A stretch of 64,000 bases of DNA. Source: Aquarana catesbeiana (taxonomy: Eukaryota > Chordata > Amphibia > Anura > Ranidae). The stretch is taken from NCBI RefSeq assembly GCF_042186555.1, contig NC_133325.1:671697640-671761639 (forward strand), read 5' to 3'. Numbering within the stretch: the first letter of the stretch is position 1; each line of letters opens with the position of its first letter. Under the pieces are notes generated by a model. The model was not told the DNA's origin and searched no databases. It was given only the letters and a program-made list of their open reading frames with translations. The translations under genes were made by a program, and so were the position numbers. Below are positions 42,152-53,086 of this stretch, in pieces.

Positions 42152-43295
42152 ACATGAAAAACTAGGTGGACCTTAGGCGTATTAGGCAACTCAAGTTCAT
42201 AGGTTACGTCATTAATCTTTTTCTTTACAGGAAAAAGGCCCGACGAACTTAGGGCCCAGTTTCCTTGAGGGGCAAGCCATTTTTAAGTTAGCCGTGGATA
42301 ACCATACCTGGTTGCCAGGTTCCAGAATGAGTTCTCCTCGCTTCTTCCTGTCAAACATTTTTTTGTTATATTCCTGTGTCTTGGACATGGTTTCCTGTAA
42401 GAGTTTATTGTTTGTAAGAAAGAGGTCCATTGTCTCAGAGACCGCAGGAATAGCACATTCAGGTATAGTACTGGGCAGGAAGGATGGATGGAAGCCGTAG
42501 TTAGCAAAAAATGGCGTCTGCTTGATGGCAGAATGAAGGGAGTTGTTGTAAGAAAACTCGGCAATAGGTAGTAAAGAGACTCAGTTATCCTGTGAGAAGG
42601 AAGAGAAGCAACGGAGATATTGCTCCAACATTTGATTGGTTCTCTCCGTTTGCCTGTTCGTCTGAGGGTGGTAAGCAGAAGAAAAAGCTAACTCGATCTC
42701 AAGGGAACCACATAGAGCCTTCCAGAACCTGGAGGTGAACTGGACACCTTGATCAGACACAATGCTGGCTGGGACTCTATGCAGCCTCACTATTTCTCTA
42801 ATAAAGATCTTCACAGTCTCCATAGCCGAAGGTGTTTCTTTCATAGGCAGAAAGTGAGCCATTTTGGACAGTCTGTCCACCACCACAAAAATAGTAGAGA
42901 AACCCTCTGCCAGGGGAAGTTCCACGATGAAATCCATCAAGATGATCTTCAATAGACCCCAGGCTCTTGCTCTCTTCGAGAGCAGGTATTGCATGACTCC
43001 ACGTAGCTTTTGCAGTCGCCTACCAACTGAGGCCACCAAAACGTGTGCTGATCAGTTCAGCCGACTTCAGAGCACCGAAGTGTCTGGCCGACTTATGGTC
43101 ATGGCAGAGCTCCAGCACCGCTACCCTTAGGTTCCCCGGGACCACAATTTTACCCTTGTGCCAAATCAAACCATCTTGTGCCCTTACGCTGGTTTCAGAA
43201 GATGGGGCCAACTCGGCCGAAGCTTGTTTAATTCGGGATATAAGATCCCCTTGAAGCAAGGATGGTGTCTGGGATTGTGGATTTCTCAGGGTCAT
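42152..43295 (-). pseudogene. Integrase of Gypsy element 2
   Basis: The N-terminal zinc domain is represented by HDHKSARHFGALKSAELI (about 43060-43110). The catalytic core has MDFIVELPLAEGFSTIFVVV then DRLSKMAHFLP, IVSDQGVQFTSRFW and SSAYHPQTNRQTERTNQ. In the usual motif HPQTDGQTER the D and G are N and R here. The glutamate is kept. After a shift near 42580 the frame 42212-42430 has TQEYNKKMFDRKKR and GNQVWLSTANLK, RKLGPKFVGPF, the C-terminal part before the chromodomain. Frame breaks at about 43030 and 42570. Confidence 0.9.
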
Positions 43296-43403
43296 TGAAC
43301 ATGCAGGAGAGTGCGTCTGGTTTAATATTTTTTTACCCTGGTCTGTACGTGATGTGGAACAGAAATCTTGAAAAGAAAAGTGCCCACCTTGCCTGCCGTG
43401 GTT

Positions 43404-44650
43404 TCAGTCCTTGGCTGTTCTCAGATATTCCAAATTTTTATGGTCTGTGTAAACCAGAATGGGATGTGCAGCACCCTCAAGTAGATAACCCCACTCCTCT
43501 AATGCGGCCTTGATGACCAAAAGCTCACGATCTCCCACATTGTAATTTCTTTCTGCTGTGGATAATTTGCGAGAAAAGTAAGCCACTGTGTAGAGAAGGG
43601 AATGCACAGCTCCAACTGCAATTTCTGAAGCATCAACTTCGAGGACAAACGGTAAGGCAGGGTCAGGGTGCTTCAGAATGGAGGCAGAAGTGAATAACTC
43701 TTTAAGTTTTTCAAAGTCGCATTGTGCCTTAGAAGACCAGAAGAATCGGGTTCCTTGTTTAGTCAGTCCGGTGATAGGAGCAATTATCGCAGAAAATCCC
43801 CTGATAAATTTCCAGTAAAAATTGGCAAAACCGATAAAGCGCTGAACCTCCTTTTTATCAGTGGGGGCAGGCCAGTCCAGGATGGCAGAAACTTTCTGAG
43901 GATCCATTTTGATGCCCTCGACAGAGAACTGAATACACTGAAATTCAAATTCGCACTTCTCGGGTTTTGCATAAAGGCCTTGCTGCCTGAGTTGGGTTAG
44001 AACATTTCGGACATGCCTGTGATGGTCATTTACTGAAGAGGAGAAGATCAAGATGTCGTCCAAGTATACTATAACGTACAGATCCAGATAGTCAGGGAGA
44101 ATGTCATTGACAAAGTGTTGGAACGTGGCCGGTGCATTACATAACCCGAATGGCATAACAAGATACTCGAAGTGCCCGAATCGGGTACAGAAGGCCGTTT
44201 TCCACTTGTCTCTTTCTCGAATACGGATTAAGTTGCAGGCTCCCCGGAGAGCTAGCTTGGGAAAAATAACTGCGGACCCCAACCTTTGGAATAGTTCAGG
44301 CACAAGAGGCAGTGGATAACGGTTTTTTGATAGTAATCTTGTTTAATTCCCAATAATCAATGCAGGGACGTAATTAATGATCTTTCTTTTCAACGAAAAA
44401 GGTGCCAGCACCGGCCGGAGAGGTAGAAGGACGAATAAAACCCTTCTTTTGGTTATCGTCAATGTAGTCCTTTAGCGTGCCCAACTCCTGCTCAGTTAAA
44501 GGAAAGATTCTCCCAAATGGAACTTCAGTTCCTGGTAGTAGTTCTATAGGACAGTCGTAAGGCCTATGAGGGGGAAGGGTTTCTGCCCCCTTCTTACTGA
44601 ACACATCCAGAAAGTCATGGTAAGGCACTGGGATTGATTGCCGCAATTCA
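43404..44650 (-). pseudogene. Reverse transcriptase and RNase H of Gypsy element 2
   Basis: The upstream frame (44374-44646) has YHDFLDVFSKKGAETLPPHR and YDCPIELLPG, KKGFIRPSTSPAGAGTFFV, then a stop where the frame should read on. The main frame (43404-44303) starts within the RT: RIRERDKWKTAFCTRFGHFE, YLVMPFGLCNAPATFQ, and the catalytic VIVYLDDILIF (YLDD at 44055-44066). It continues FSVEGIKMDPQKVSAI and FANFYWKFIRGFS into RNase H with LEVDASEIAVGAV, FSRKLSTAERNYNVGDREL and LVYTDHKNLEYL. It is open for 299 codons without a stop, the longest preserved piece of this element. Confidence 0.93.
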
Positions 44651-44699
44651 GTGTCCGCGTCAAGGCGTCAAGAGAAGTTGTGAGGATTTAACTGAGGTT

Positions 44700-45265
44700 C
44701 TTTGCAAACAATGCTGCTGGCAGTAGTTGGAAAGGAATTTGATTTCTCCAGTGACTCAGTCAATACTGGGGTTATGGGCTTGCAGGCAGGGCATCCCCAA
44801 GATGATGGTAAACAGTGGTGAGGAGATGGCACCCAGGCATAAAAGTTCCTGATGATGGATGGCCATGGTGGCCAGCAAAGGGACAGTCTCCTGCGTAACA
44901 GGACTGGATTTAATGGTGAAGCCATCAGCGAGGTGCACAGCAAGTCCCCGGGACTTCGGTTGGAGAGGGATGTGGTGATTGGCAGCAAATGTTAGGTCAA
45001 TGAAGCAACTGTATGCTCCGGAGTCAATTATGACGGAAACTGGGATATTCTTTCCTGGTAGCTGCAATGTGATGGAAAGAGCAAGGTGAGTAGCTGGGTT
45101 AGGTAAAACAGATGCACACATTGAAGAGTTTTACAAGGCACTTACGCATTTTTGTACGGCAAGACCTCACGTAGTGCCCGGGTTCCCCGCAGTACATACA
45201 GAGGTTGTGGAGCTGTCTGTGCTGTCATTCTTCCGGGTTGAGAGAAGGACGAAGTAGGCCCAACT
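44700..45265 (-). pseudogene. Zinc knuckle and protease of Gypsy element 2
   Basis: In one minus-strand frame the zinc knuckle CMYCGEPGHYVRSC (about 45160-45200) is followed by ATHLALSITLQLPGKNIPV and the protease active site VIIDSGAYSCFID (about 45015-45050), then LAVHLADGFTI and TIILGMPCLQAHNPSID. A single stop stands upstream of the knuckle (near 45235). Gag and protease being in frame fits a gag-pol fusion in the ancestor. Confidence 0.9.
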
Positions 45266-46084
45266 TTATGGGCTCGGAGGTATCAAGAACCGGGGCAGTT
45301 GGAGTTGAAGGAATCCAGGCAGGAAAAGCTGGGAAACCTTGGGGAGCATCCAGGGTGGGCGGTATTGGCTGGTGGATATCTTGGAGCGGTGCTCCCTTAA
45401 GCGTCGGTCAATTTGGATTGACAGATTAATGAATTCATCCAAACATTGGGGAATTCCGACCTGTGCTAGTTCATCCTTAAGAGGATCAGACAGTCCCATC
45501 CGAAATTGGTATCAAAGGGCAGCATCGTTCCAGTTAGTGTCGGAACTCCAACGCCTGAACTCTGCCACGTAGTCTTCTGAGACTCTGTGACCTTGTTGAA
45601 GAGCATGTAGTGCGGCCTCGGCAGTAGCAGTCTGCTGAGGATCCTCGTACAGCTGAGACATAGCGGCAAAGAAGGTGACCAGATTATTCAGGGATTCTGC
45701 CTTTTGCTCCAGAAGGCGGTGGGCCCAGGTTTGAGGTTCACCAGACAAAAAGGAGATAACAAAGCCCACTTTTGTTGCTTCTAACGAAAAGGTGCGGGGT
45801 TGCAGGGCGAAGTAAAGCTCGCAGGCATTGCTGAAAGTCCGGTATTTACTACTTTCACCCGAAAACCTTTCGGGCGTGGGGACCTTGGGCTCAGGAGGTA
45901 GCATTACTACTGAGGGTGCAGGTGGAAATCCAGCTGAAGCAGCGCCAGGAGGATTGGCGGGAGAAGACAGAACTTGAACTTGTTCTTCCAGCCTTGTATA
46001 GCCTTCTTGAAGATCCTTCACAGCTTGAGTCAAACCCACCAGGTGTCTACACAGCTCCTCCATGGGGGAAGGTTCCTCGCTCAT
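45266..46084 (-). pseudogene. Gag of Gypsy element 2
   Basis: Starts MSEEPSPMEELCRHLVGLTQ with a short coiled coil (QEGYTRLEEQVQVL), then a proline-rich linker, then the capsid: PTPERFSGESSKYRTFSNAC, FVISFLSGEPQTWAHRLLEQ and VSEDYVAEFRRWSSDTNWND. One in-frame TGA after NDAAL (near 45510) interrupts it, and the same frame continues YQFRMGLSDPLKDELAQVGI, so this is a nonsense change and not a deletion. Start chosen at the first Met in frame after the leader. Confidence 0.92.
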
Positions 46085-46129
46085 GCTCGGACATGGCTGT
46101 CTGATACTGCCAGACTTTCATGTACCTGA

Positions 46130-46142
46130 CTGACGAGCCCAA
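46130..46142 (-). promoter_or_regulatory. Probable primer-binding region of Gypsy element 2
   Basis: On the minus strand the LTR seems to end ...CTCTGCTCCA and is followed by TTGGGCTCGTC, similar to the leader that follows the LTR in many retroelements. The exact tRNA cannot be named safely. Confidence 0.5.
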
Positions 46143-46786
46143 TGGAGCAGAGAAAGGTCTCCCTTACTTGTCTAACTCACGAACCCTGGTAGTGTAAACA
46201 GGAGGCATGGGAGTGCAGAGTGGTATGAGAGTCTGATGGGTAGTTGCAGGAACGACAGCTCTGGATCCCAGATACAGTGGAGATGATAACCAACCAGACA
46301 GCAGACAGGCAGGCATGTATACAGGCAGATAATGCTGAGCAGGAGCAGAGCAAACAGGTCGGGTCACAGGCAGGGTTGGCAACAGGCGGGCAATGAGGTA
46401 CTAGAGGAGTAGACGGGTTCAGAGTCAAAAGACAGGCCGAGGTCAGGTGCAGGCAGAAGACAAGGAGAATCCAAAGGGCAAGCCGGGTCGTCAGGAGATC
46501 AAACGTACAAGACAGGTAAACAGGAGCAAGGGTCACAGGGAGCTGCAGATCAGACAGCACCGATCCAGAGTGAACCTCCAGTTCAAATAGGCTGATTGGC
46601 GCCAAGCGCCGTACATGCACACGTCGCGCGTGCACTGACAAACACAGGCATACACATACCAGCGCGCATAAGCGCAAGCGCCTGCGCACTAGCGCGCACA
46701 GGAGCATGCGCACCAACGTGCACCGGCGCACACAGGCGCGCGTCAGGGCCGCCAGTATTGCGTCTGCCATGGGAACTTTCCTGACA
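46143..46786 (-). mobile_element. 5' LTR of Gypsy element 2
   Basis: On the minus strand it begins TGTCAGGAAAGTTCCCATGG (46786) and ends near 46143. About 200 bases at its start match the 3' LTR at 40919-41119, including CAATACTGGC and the CG-rich alternating stretch. The length of about 644 rests on the inferred inner boundary. Confidence 0.8.
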
Positions 46787-46945
46787 CTGCAGACATGATA
46801 CAGGAGGAGGACAGAGGCTCCGGACATAATACAGGAGGTGGACAGAGGCTGCGGACATGATACAGGAGGTGGACAGAGGCTGCCGACATGATTCAGGAGG
46901 TGGACAGAGGCTGCGGACATACTACAGGAGGTGGACAGAGTGATA
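46787..46945 (+). repeat. 31-bp minisatellite, five units
   Basis: Unit GACAGAGGCTGCGGACATGA then TACAGGAGGTG. The unit is close to that of the array at 62600-63180 in both length and sequence, so the two arrays are related although they lie 16 kb apart. Confidence 0.9.
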
Positions 46946-46984
46946 GTGTCCTCCTCACCCCTTCACAGTAGCCTCCTCCTCTGT

Positions 46985-47126
46985 TCACCATCATATTACT
47001 TCTCCACATCATCAGTGTGCTGTGTCCTCCTCCTGTGCCCCTTTCACCTCTCCACAGTGGAGAGGGGAAAATTGCACAGGAGGAAGACACAGCACACTGA
47101 TGATGTGGAGAAGTAATATGATGGTG
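46985..47126. repeat. Long near-perfect hairpin, about 68-bp arms
   Basis: CACCATCATATTACTTCTCC, ACATCATCAGTGTGCTGTGT and so on (46988-47055) is repeated in inverse order to 47124 (ACACAGCACACTGATGATGT then GGAGAAGTAATATGATGGTG), with CTCTCCACAGTGGAGAG at the tip. There is almost no loop, and only a few mismatches. Confidence 0.93.
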
Positions 47127-47274
47127 GACAGAGCACATCAGTCTCTGTCCCCTGCATGGCACAGCTTCAGCCTCCCGGCTCCCAGTAATGTCCTCCTCTC
47201 ACTCTGTTCCCTTTTTTCTACGATATCCCCCCATAGTTTCACTCTCCTCCTCCTCACCCCTGCTCGGCTCCTCC

Positions 47275-47575
47275 ACCTATGATGAGTGCACTACAGGAGT
47301 CGCCGGCCGCCGTGGTCCCGATCGTCTATTCAAAAATGGCTCCGGATGGCGCCATTAGGTTACTGCACATGCGCCGCCCGGCCGAGCGCGTACGAGCTTT
47401 CCCGAGCCCGGCAGGCTTCGGAACGGCGCATGCGCAGTTGCATGGTCGGCTCGCGGCCATCTTTTTCTACAGGCACCGGTGCCCGTAACAGACTTTAACG
47501 GGCAGCCCGAAAAAGGGGTTAAATTTACGGGCTGCCCGTAAATCTTACGGCGGTTGGCAACACTGACTAGAACCT
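47275..47575 (-). mobile_element. Terminal part of a CAGTGTTGCCAAC-type TIR element
   Basis: On the minus strand the end reads CAGTGTTGCCAACCGCCGTA with GGGCTGCCCGTAAATTTAAC and CGGGCTGCCCGTTAAAGTC as internal repeats. The left partner end is not recognised, so the element may include the hairpin and minisatellite at 46787-47126 or be truncated by Gypsy element 2. Confidence 0.6.
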
Positions 47576-47689
47576 TTAACTGCATCTCTTGTTCTGATGG
47601 CTATGGATTTTCTATCACTTTCTGTCTTGGTGGCAATAGTCATTAGGACAAAGAAGGATGGTGAATCTCTTCAGTAGGCACATAGATAG

Positions 47690-47836
47690 CAATAATACCC
47701 CAAACTTGCTCATCCATGTCTTTATGGACCTTGCTTTGTGCACTGGTCCAAATCATTTGGTGGAGGGGGCCTATGGTGTGGGGTCATTTTTCCAGGGGTT
47801 GGGCTTGGCTCCTTAGTTCCAGTGAAGGGAACTCGT
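47690..47836 (+). pseudogene. Tc1-type transposase fragment, left piece
   Basis: Reads forward as GGGGLWCGVIFPGVGLG then SLVPVKGTR, part of the DDE domain of a Tc1/mariner transposase. It is preceded by an inverse-oriented Tc1 phrase (TGTCTTTATGGACCTTGCTT), the usual fold-back layout of a known nonautonomous Tc1 type. It is cut by a MITE at 47837. Confidence 0.8.
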
Positions 47837-48597
47837 AGCCTCCCTGGCGGTTTTCCCAAGTGTGGCTCGGGGTTAAGTTTCAGCACCATTAGCGGTAACC
47901 CCGAGCCACACTCGGGATTACATCTCAGGATCCTCGTGTGGTGTACTTACCTTGTCCCCAGGATCCTGCGGTGTCTGCGGGCTCTGTCCTCTACCTGAAG
48001 CCTCTCTGTGTCAGGCTCCGTTCCCTGCGAGCGTCGCAACGCACGGGCGCGGGGCCTGGTGGCAAATTTAAAAATGTAAAAATCATAACACATACAGTAC
48101 AGTAATCTTATAGATTACTGTACTGTATGAAATCATTTCACATCCCTTTTGTCCCTAGTGCTTTGGCCCATGCCCTGCATGCAGTTTTATATTATATATA
48201 CTGTTCTTTCTGCCTGGAAACTTGAGATTGTCCATAGCAACCAAAAAGTGTCCCTTTACGTTAAAAGTGGCTTTAGACCAGCTAGAAAACAGCAATAGTA
48301 AATTAGAACACTTGCAGAATTGAGCGATAGTGAATCGTGGGGAAATGTATTTTATTATTATTATATTATTATTTTTTTGAATTATTTATATTTATTTATT
48401 ATATTATAATTTATGATTTTGTGTTTCAAACTTCATCATACTCGGGATATCTACTAGACTCTTGGTGGACAGATCTAAGTGTGTTATTGCTAAGAATTAC
48501 AGGCCTACAACATAAAACTCCAAATTTCTATGCAAAATAATTGTACCGCTTTGAGACGCAAAAATCTGAAATAATAATACCGCCAGGGAGGTTAAGG
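47837..48597. mobile_element. MITE with CCTCCCTGGCGGT ends, inserted in the Tc1 fragment
   Basis: Left end AGCCTCCCTGGCGG, right end on the other strand TTAACCTCCCTGGCGGTAT. The Tc1 reading is continuous across it at a site where the Tc1 text would carry TTAA, so the target was TTAA. The interior has GAGTGTGGCTCGGGGTTA-like blocks in both orientations (47865-47880 and 47898-47915) and the palindrome at 48095-48127. No coding capacity. Confidence 0.85.
48095..48127. repeat. Perfect palindrome in the MITE
   Basis: CAGTACAGTAATCT, three bases, AGATTACTGTACTG. The arms are 14-15 bases. Confidence 0.9.
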
Positions 48598-48740
48598 CTT
48601 CAGCATACCAAGACATTTTGGACAATTTCATGCTCCCAATTATGTGGGAACAGTTTGGGGATGGCCCTTTCCTGTTCCAACATATCTGCGCACCAGTGCA
48701 TAAACAATGTCCCAATACTTTTGGTAATATAGTGTATATC
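48598..48740 (+). pseudogene. Tc1-type transposase fragment, right piece and inverted end
   Basis: Continues the left piece with AYQDILDNFMLP and WEQFGDGPFLFQHICAPVHK in a decayed frame, and ends CCCAATACTTTTGGTAATAT then AGTGTATA, the usual inverted terminus of this Tc1 type. The DDE residues are not all visible in this short piece. Confidence 0.82.
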
Positions 48741-48749
48741 TGGGGGTAT

Positions 48750-49150
48750 ACTTAAAGTGGAACTTAACCCAAAAGAGGCAGTTCCATTTTTCAGCTCCCT
48801 CCCACCTTTCAACATTTGGCACTTTATTTTTTTGGAGGGTCACAGTGGTACCTGGTTTTGAGCGAAAGTTTGCCCCTGCCCACAGCCTCTTAGGACACAT
48901 CACAGGTTCCAGGAGGCTGCGGATCCATTCACAAAGCACAGTGCGGCTCATGCATGCTCAATGGGAATCTGGCCATGAAGCTGCAAGGAGTCACAGACAG
49001 CTTCCCACACTAAACATGCCAGCCCTGGGGACCCGAAGAGCGGTGAACAACTGGCCCAGGTGAGGAAATCGCTGGATCCTTGGATAGGTAAGTGTCATTT
49101 TATTAAAAGCCAGCAGTTACAGCATTTGGACCCTTTCTAGGGTGAAGATC
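48750..49150 (+). mobile_element. Fragment of a common frog MITE (second copy)
   Basis: Starts TTAAAGTGGAACTTAACCC and shares GGATAGGTAAGTGTCATTTTA and ATTAAAAGCCAGCAGTTACA with the copy at 38410-38860. The TTAA start fits a TTAA-targeting family. Confidence 0.65.
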
Positions 49151-50500
49151 CTTTTAAAATCAGTAAGAACTTAGCTACCCACAGTTGCCCCTGAATAAAT
49201 GTACAAGGAGGAATAAAAACTGTTTCCTGCCACATAGAAAATGCAAAAGAAAAAAATGAATTATCCAAATGAGGAGAGGGGATTTGGAGGGTACAATTTG
49301 GTTATGTCTGGACATACACTTCTGGCAGTTGTGGGTGAAGTCAAAATTGCAAACATTTTGGAAAATAAAAAGTTCATGCATACAGTATATGCCTTGACTG
49401 TGTATTTAGTAGTTCAACTGTAATTCTGTGAAATCCTTAATCATTTTCTTAAAAGTAGTCAGAAATATGCAATTTAAAAGGTTTAGGCAGTGGATCTTAC
49501 TGAGAACTGTGGTTTTACGTCTCCTTTATAAAGTCCAACCATGGGAGCAACTTTTCAATACGGTTTTCACAACTACAGAGCATTAATTGGTTAATAACAG
49601 GCTTAGAAAGAAATTCACAGCAGCAGAAGAGATGTACATTTTACCAACAAATGTTTTGCCTTTTTACTGATTGCATTCAAAGGTTCACCAGATGAAGGCA
49701 GCGCCTCTCACTTAACACCACTTCATAAGCTTGATCTGATGAGTTGCAAAGATTAAACAAATAAAATAAAAGCAGATGAAAGGCTGGCTAGGCACTGTTT
49801 GGAAAAAGGGTGGATGGCTACTGCCTCTTTCCTGTATGATTATTTCAAAAGTTATCACCATGGGTTGTGTTTGATGAAAGCAAGAGAAATAAAATTTTAT
49901 CAGTGAATGCAACTGGAAACTATCACTTAAACATCAATGTATGTTTTTTTTTTAGACATTCATTGCATAATTAGCATTTAGGAAACTTCAATATATATTG
50001 TTACATTATGTAGTAGATGATGTTTTGAAGCTGAATCAATTCCCTTAAAAATATTATATATATCAACGGGAATTCTAGAAAGAAAAAAATCAAGCATTTA
50101 AAAAAATATCACTGCATACCTTTAGATACTTGCTTTGTGGATACTATTTGGCCTGGTTCATAAAAAATGGGCAAAAGAACGCTTTAGCCAATCATTAATA
50201 TTTAAGTGAAGTGTCTCATATTTTTCTCTTTATAGTCCTGTACCAACTGCCTTAAATGCCTTTTTCTCTTCCACTCTTTTTCTCCCGCACCAGTGTTCTG
50301 TAATAGAATGTGTTATTTGCGCGATCGATCAGATTGTAACTTGCAATTTACTAAACAGGTGCAAAGGTAAAAACAGTAATGAAAAACGGGGTCAGAATGG
50401 CAAAGAGCATGCATACATTGCACAATAATGCAAAACAAATTATGAAAGCTGTACAGACATGAACTGTTCACAGCAATGTCAAAGCATGCACTCTATACAA
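49151..50500. other. Low-repeat DNA, no gene seen
   Basis: This is the longest stretch without a recognisable transposon or tandem repeat. It may be ordinary intron or intergenic sequence. Short open frames (for example 49241-49423 plus, 49712-49912 minus) show no family motif or codon pattern that I would call a gene. Confidence 0.4.
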
Positions 50501-51104
50501 CTCTCTCGCAACAGAGAGTCTAGCTGAGTATCACTACTTCAGTAAACAGTTCAGAACACAGTTACTTGCACTTGTCCTCATAAACAGCGTTCCACTCAGT
50601 GAAGTCTAGGGTAGCTCTGGTTACACAGGTGAATAGCTGGAAGGTTCCCAGGCCTGAGGACACAGGGGAGCCACCCACTGGAGGTTCAGTACTCTGTAGC
50701 AATTGGGAAGGTGTTTCCCACAGTAGCTTGGTCTTTTGAAGCTACGTGCTATGAGGTTCCAGCCTGGCTGCCTGCACACCGGTTTTAACAGTGAAGAACC
50801 TCTCATCTGGCTTCAGATTATATGCTCAGCTATCTCTACCAGGGGTTTCTCTAGCACTAGGCACCCAGGGTATGTGCCCCGCATCTCCTGCGAGGTGTCC
50901 TAGATCCCTGATGCCATGATCCCTGCCACACTATTGCTGAAACCGGCATTGCTCTCCACCAGCTGCTGCTGCCTGTCAGATAGCCAAGGAAAGTTCCCCT
51001 AGGCTCAGCCGAGGCTTTGAGTTGTCACATGACACTCATGAGGAGGAGCAAGGGAGGAAGTAGGTTACCCATGCCGTGCTGTATCTGAGTTCTGTAAATT
51101 TAAG
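50501..51104. other. Unassigned DNA, possible old repeat
   Basis: Moderate GC, phrases such as GTGGGTGGCTCC-like GAGCCACCCACTGGAGGTTC. The 61-codon minus frame at 50621-50806 is not convincing. Could be an old LTR. Confidence 0.3.
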
Positions 51105-51142
51105 GAGGGGAGGATTGTACTGGGGGCAGACTTACCTGGGGG
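51105..51142 (+). repeat. Left remnant of the 34-bp GGGGACAGACT minisatellite
   Basis: GGATTGTACTGGGGGCAGACT and TTACCTGGGGG match the unit of the array at 58010-58870, from which it is separated by the element 51143-58009. Confidence 0.82.
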
Positions 51143-51468
51143 CAGTGTTAATTTCGTCAACTAAAACGTTTTCGTCAAAGATTTCGTCAGCTGCATTTTT
51201 ACAGTGACGAAAACTAAACAAAAAGTAAAGCACATTTTCATCCACTGACGAAAACTATGATAGAAATCCAATCGTTCATTAACGAAAACGGGACAAAAAT
51301 GTGAGTCAGGGACATTTACCCATGTGAACTAACTTCTGGTTTTTCACAGAGCTCCACCTGCTTCTACAATCTGCTCGCAGCAAGCAAGCGAACAATGACG
51401 AGACGACTGGCAGAGATCTGAGAGTAAAAGAGCAGCATTGTGCATTACAAGCCAGCCAGGCTGAGGCC

Positions 51469-52045
51469 CAGGCATGTACTGTCTACCGGGAGTTTCCCGG
51501 TGGGCCGATGGCTCTTGTGGGCCTGGCAGCGGAGGTAGAGCAGGCGGGGACTCCCAAACCCTGTCCACCAATAAGCTAATCTCCCACTGTGCAACTATTT
51601 AGAAAAAAAACTTCTCCGGACCCCCTCTGTTCAATGGGGGCCAGGGGACAGAAAGCAGACTATTTCATAACTTTCAGCTTTAGGCAGATTAATCCGCAGC
51701 AGCGCACTACACAGTTGAAGGCTGTCCTGTGCTATATCAGTACACTGGAGCCGGCCAGAAGCGCTGCTGCAGATTAATCCACCTAAAGCCGTAAGCCCTC
51801 CCACTTCACGCAGTGATGTGAGGAGGAGCAGAAAAATACAGAGGAGAATAAATGAAATCATAAAAGAGGTATATTTTCAGTTAACACATTTTCAAACAGA
51901 AAAAAAAAATGTTGTAAAACTTGGAGGACAGATATATGTTCTGTCTTATGCCCAATAGTGGAATGTTTTTACTTATGTTTTTTTTGCACAATTGCATATA
52001 CAGTAATTTATATACTGTTTTTGTGCGTATTTGCAAAATTGCTGT
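51469..52045. mobile_element. Second copy of the CAGGGATGGACTGG hAT-type family, damaged
   Basis: Starts CAGGCATGTACTGTCTACCG and shares CCGGGAGTTTCCCGGTGGGC with 13150-13190, and GGAATGTTTTTACTTATGTT through TTTATATACTGTTTTTGTG with 15540-15605. The right terminus is missing. The flanking sequence on both sides has GTGCATTACA units, so it landed in the array described next. Confidence 0.75.
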
Positions 52046-52515
52046 GCATTACATGCCATCCCTCAGACCACCATCCAGCACTGTGCAGCATAGCATTACA
52101 GGCCTACTCTGACCACTGGCAGTGGCATCCAGGGTACTGTGCATTACAGGCCATCCCTCAGACCTGGGACCACCATCCAGCACTGTGCAGCATTACAACA
52201 GGCCTCCTCTGACCACCGTCATCCAGGACACTGTGCATTACAGGCCATCCCTCAGACCTGGCTGAGACCAATGTCCAGAGCACTGTGCAGCATTACAGGC
52301 CTCCTCAGACCACCGTCCAGAGCACTATGCAGCATTACAGGCCTCCTCAGACCACCGTCCAGAGCACTGTGCAGCATTACAGGCCTCCTCAGACCACTGT
52401 CCGGAGCACTGTGCAGCATTACAGGCTTCCTCAGACCACCATCCAGAGCACTGTGCTGCATTACAGGCCTCCTCAGACCACTGTCCGGAACACTGTGCAG
52501 CATTAGAGGCCACCT
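52045..52515 (+). repeat. GCATTACAGGCC minisatellite, unit about 42-45 bp
   Basis: About ten units such as GTGCAGCATTACAGGCCTCC then TCAGACCACCGTCCAGAGCA. Unit-like sequence is also present before the hAT-type copy (51437-51465). Confidence 0.9.
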
Positions 52516-52563
52516 CAGACTGTCCAGATTGGCTAAATCTGATTATGAGAGTTTGTTTAAACC

Positions 52564-53009
52564 TTAAAGTGGTTGTAAACCCTTACAATCCACTTTTTTC
52601 TACAAGTAAGCCTATAATAAGGCTTACCTGTAGCTACTTTGGATATCTCCTAAACCTGCACGGTTTAGGAGATATCCCCTGTATCAGCATGTGTCGACAT
52701 CATCGGCACACGCGCACTGAAGCAATGGCTCATTCGTGTCGTTGTTTCAGCTGACGCGTCGTTACCGGTGGCTCCCACACGCATGCGCGGGAGCGACTTT
52801 ATCGAGGCTCCGGACAATTACAGCGGTGGAGCCCGCGATACCCGGAAATAACTCTGGGCTGGACCAGAGTACGGGGACAGCTGCGGGGGCTTCGTTCTAA
52901 GGTGAGTATTTCATAATGAGCTAGTATGCTATGCATACTAGCTCATTATGCCTTTGTCTTGCAGGTTTTTTTTTTTTTTTTTTGTGGAGTGGGTTTACAA
53001 CCACTTTAA
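52564..53009. mobile_element. TTAA-flanked MITE with perfect ends
   Basis: Left TTAAAGTGGTTGTAAACCC, right its exact inverse GGGTTTACAACCACTTTAA. A palindrome, TAATGAGCTAGTATGC / GCATACTAGCTCATTA, lies at 52914-52949, and a CTCCTAAACC / GGTTTAGGAG hairpin at 52645-52673. Perfect ends suggest a young copy. Confidence 0.92.
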
Positions 53010-53086
53010 TACCATAAATAATAACATGATATTAGATCTTTTTACTCCATTAGTGTATAATGATTATTGAAATTCTAGATGCTTAA

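Larger units (their letters stand above)
40919..46786 (-). mobile_element. Ty3/Gypsy retrotransposon 2 (chromovirus type)
   Basis: Minus strand: 5' LTR, gag with zinc knuckle, protease, RT, RNase H, integrase, chromodomain, polypurine tract and truncated 3' LTR. The chromodomain after the integrase marks the chromovirus lineage. A solo LTR interrupts the region between integrase and chromodomain (41415-42146). In-frame stops and shifts are present but domains are collinear and complete in order. Confidence 0.93.

Noticed and set aside
49151..50500. Possible host exon in the low-repeat stretch
   Set aside because: No reading frame with splice sites and coding character is visible. Conservation data would be required.
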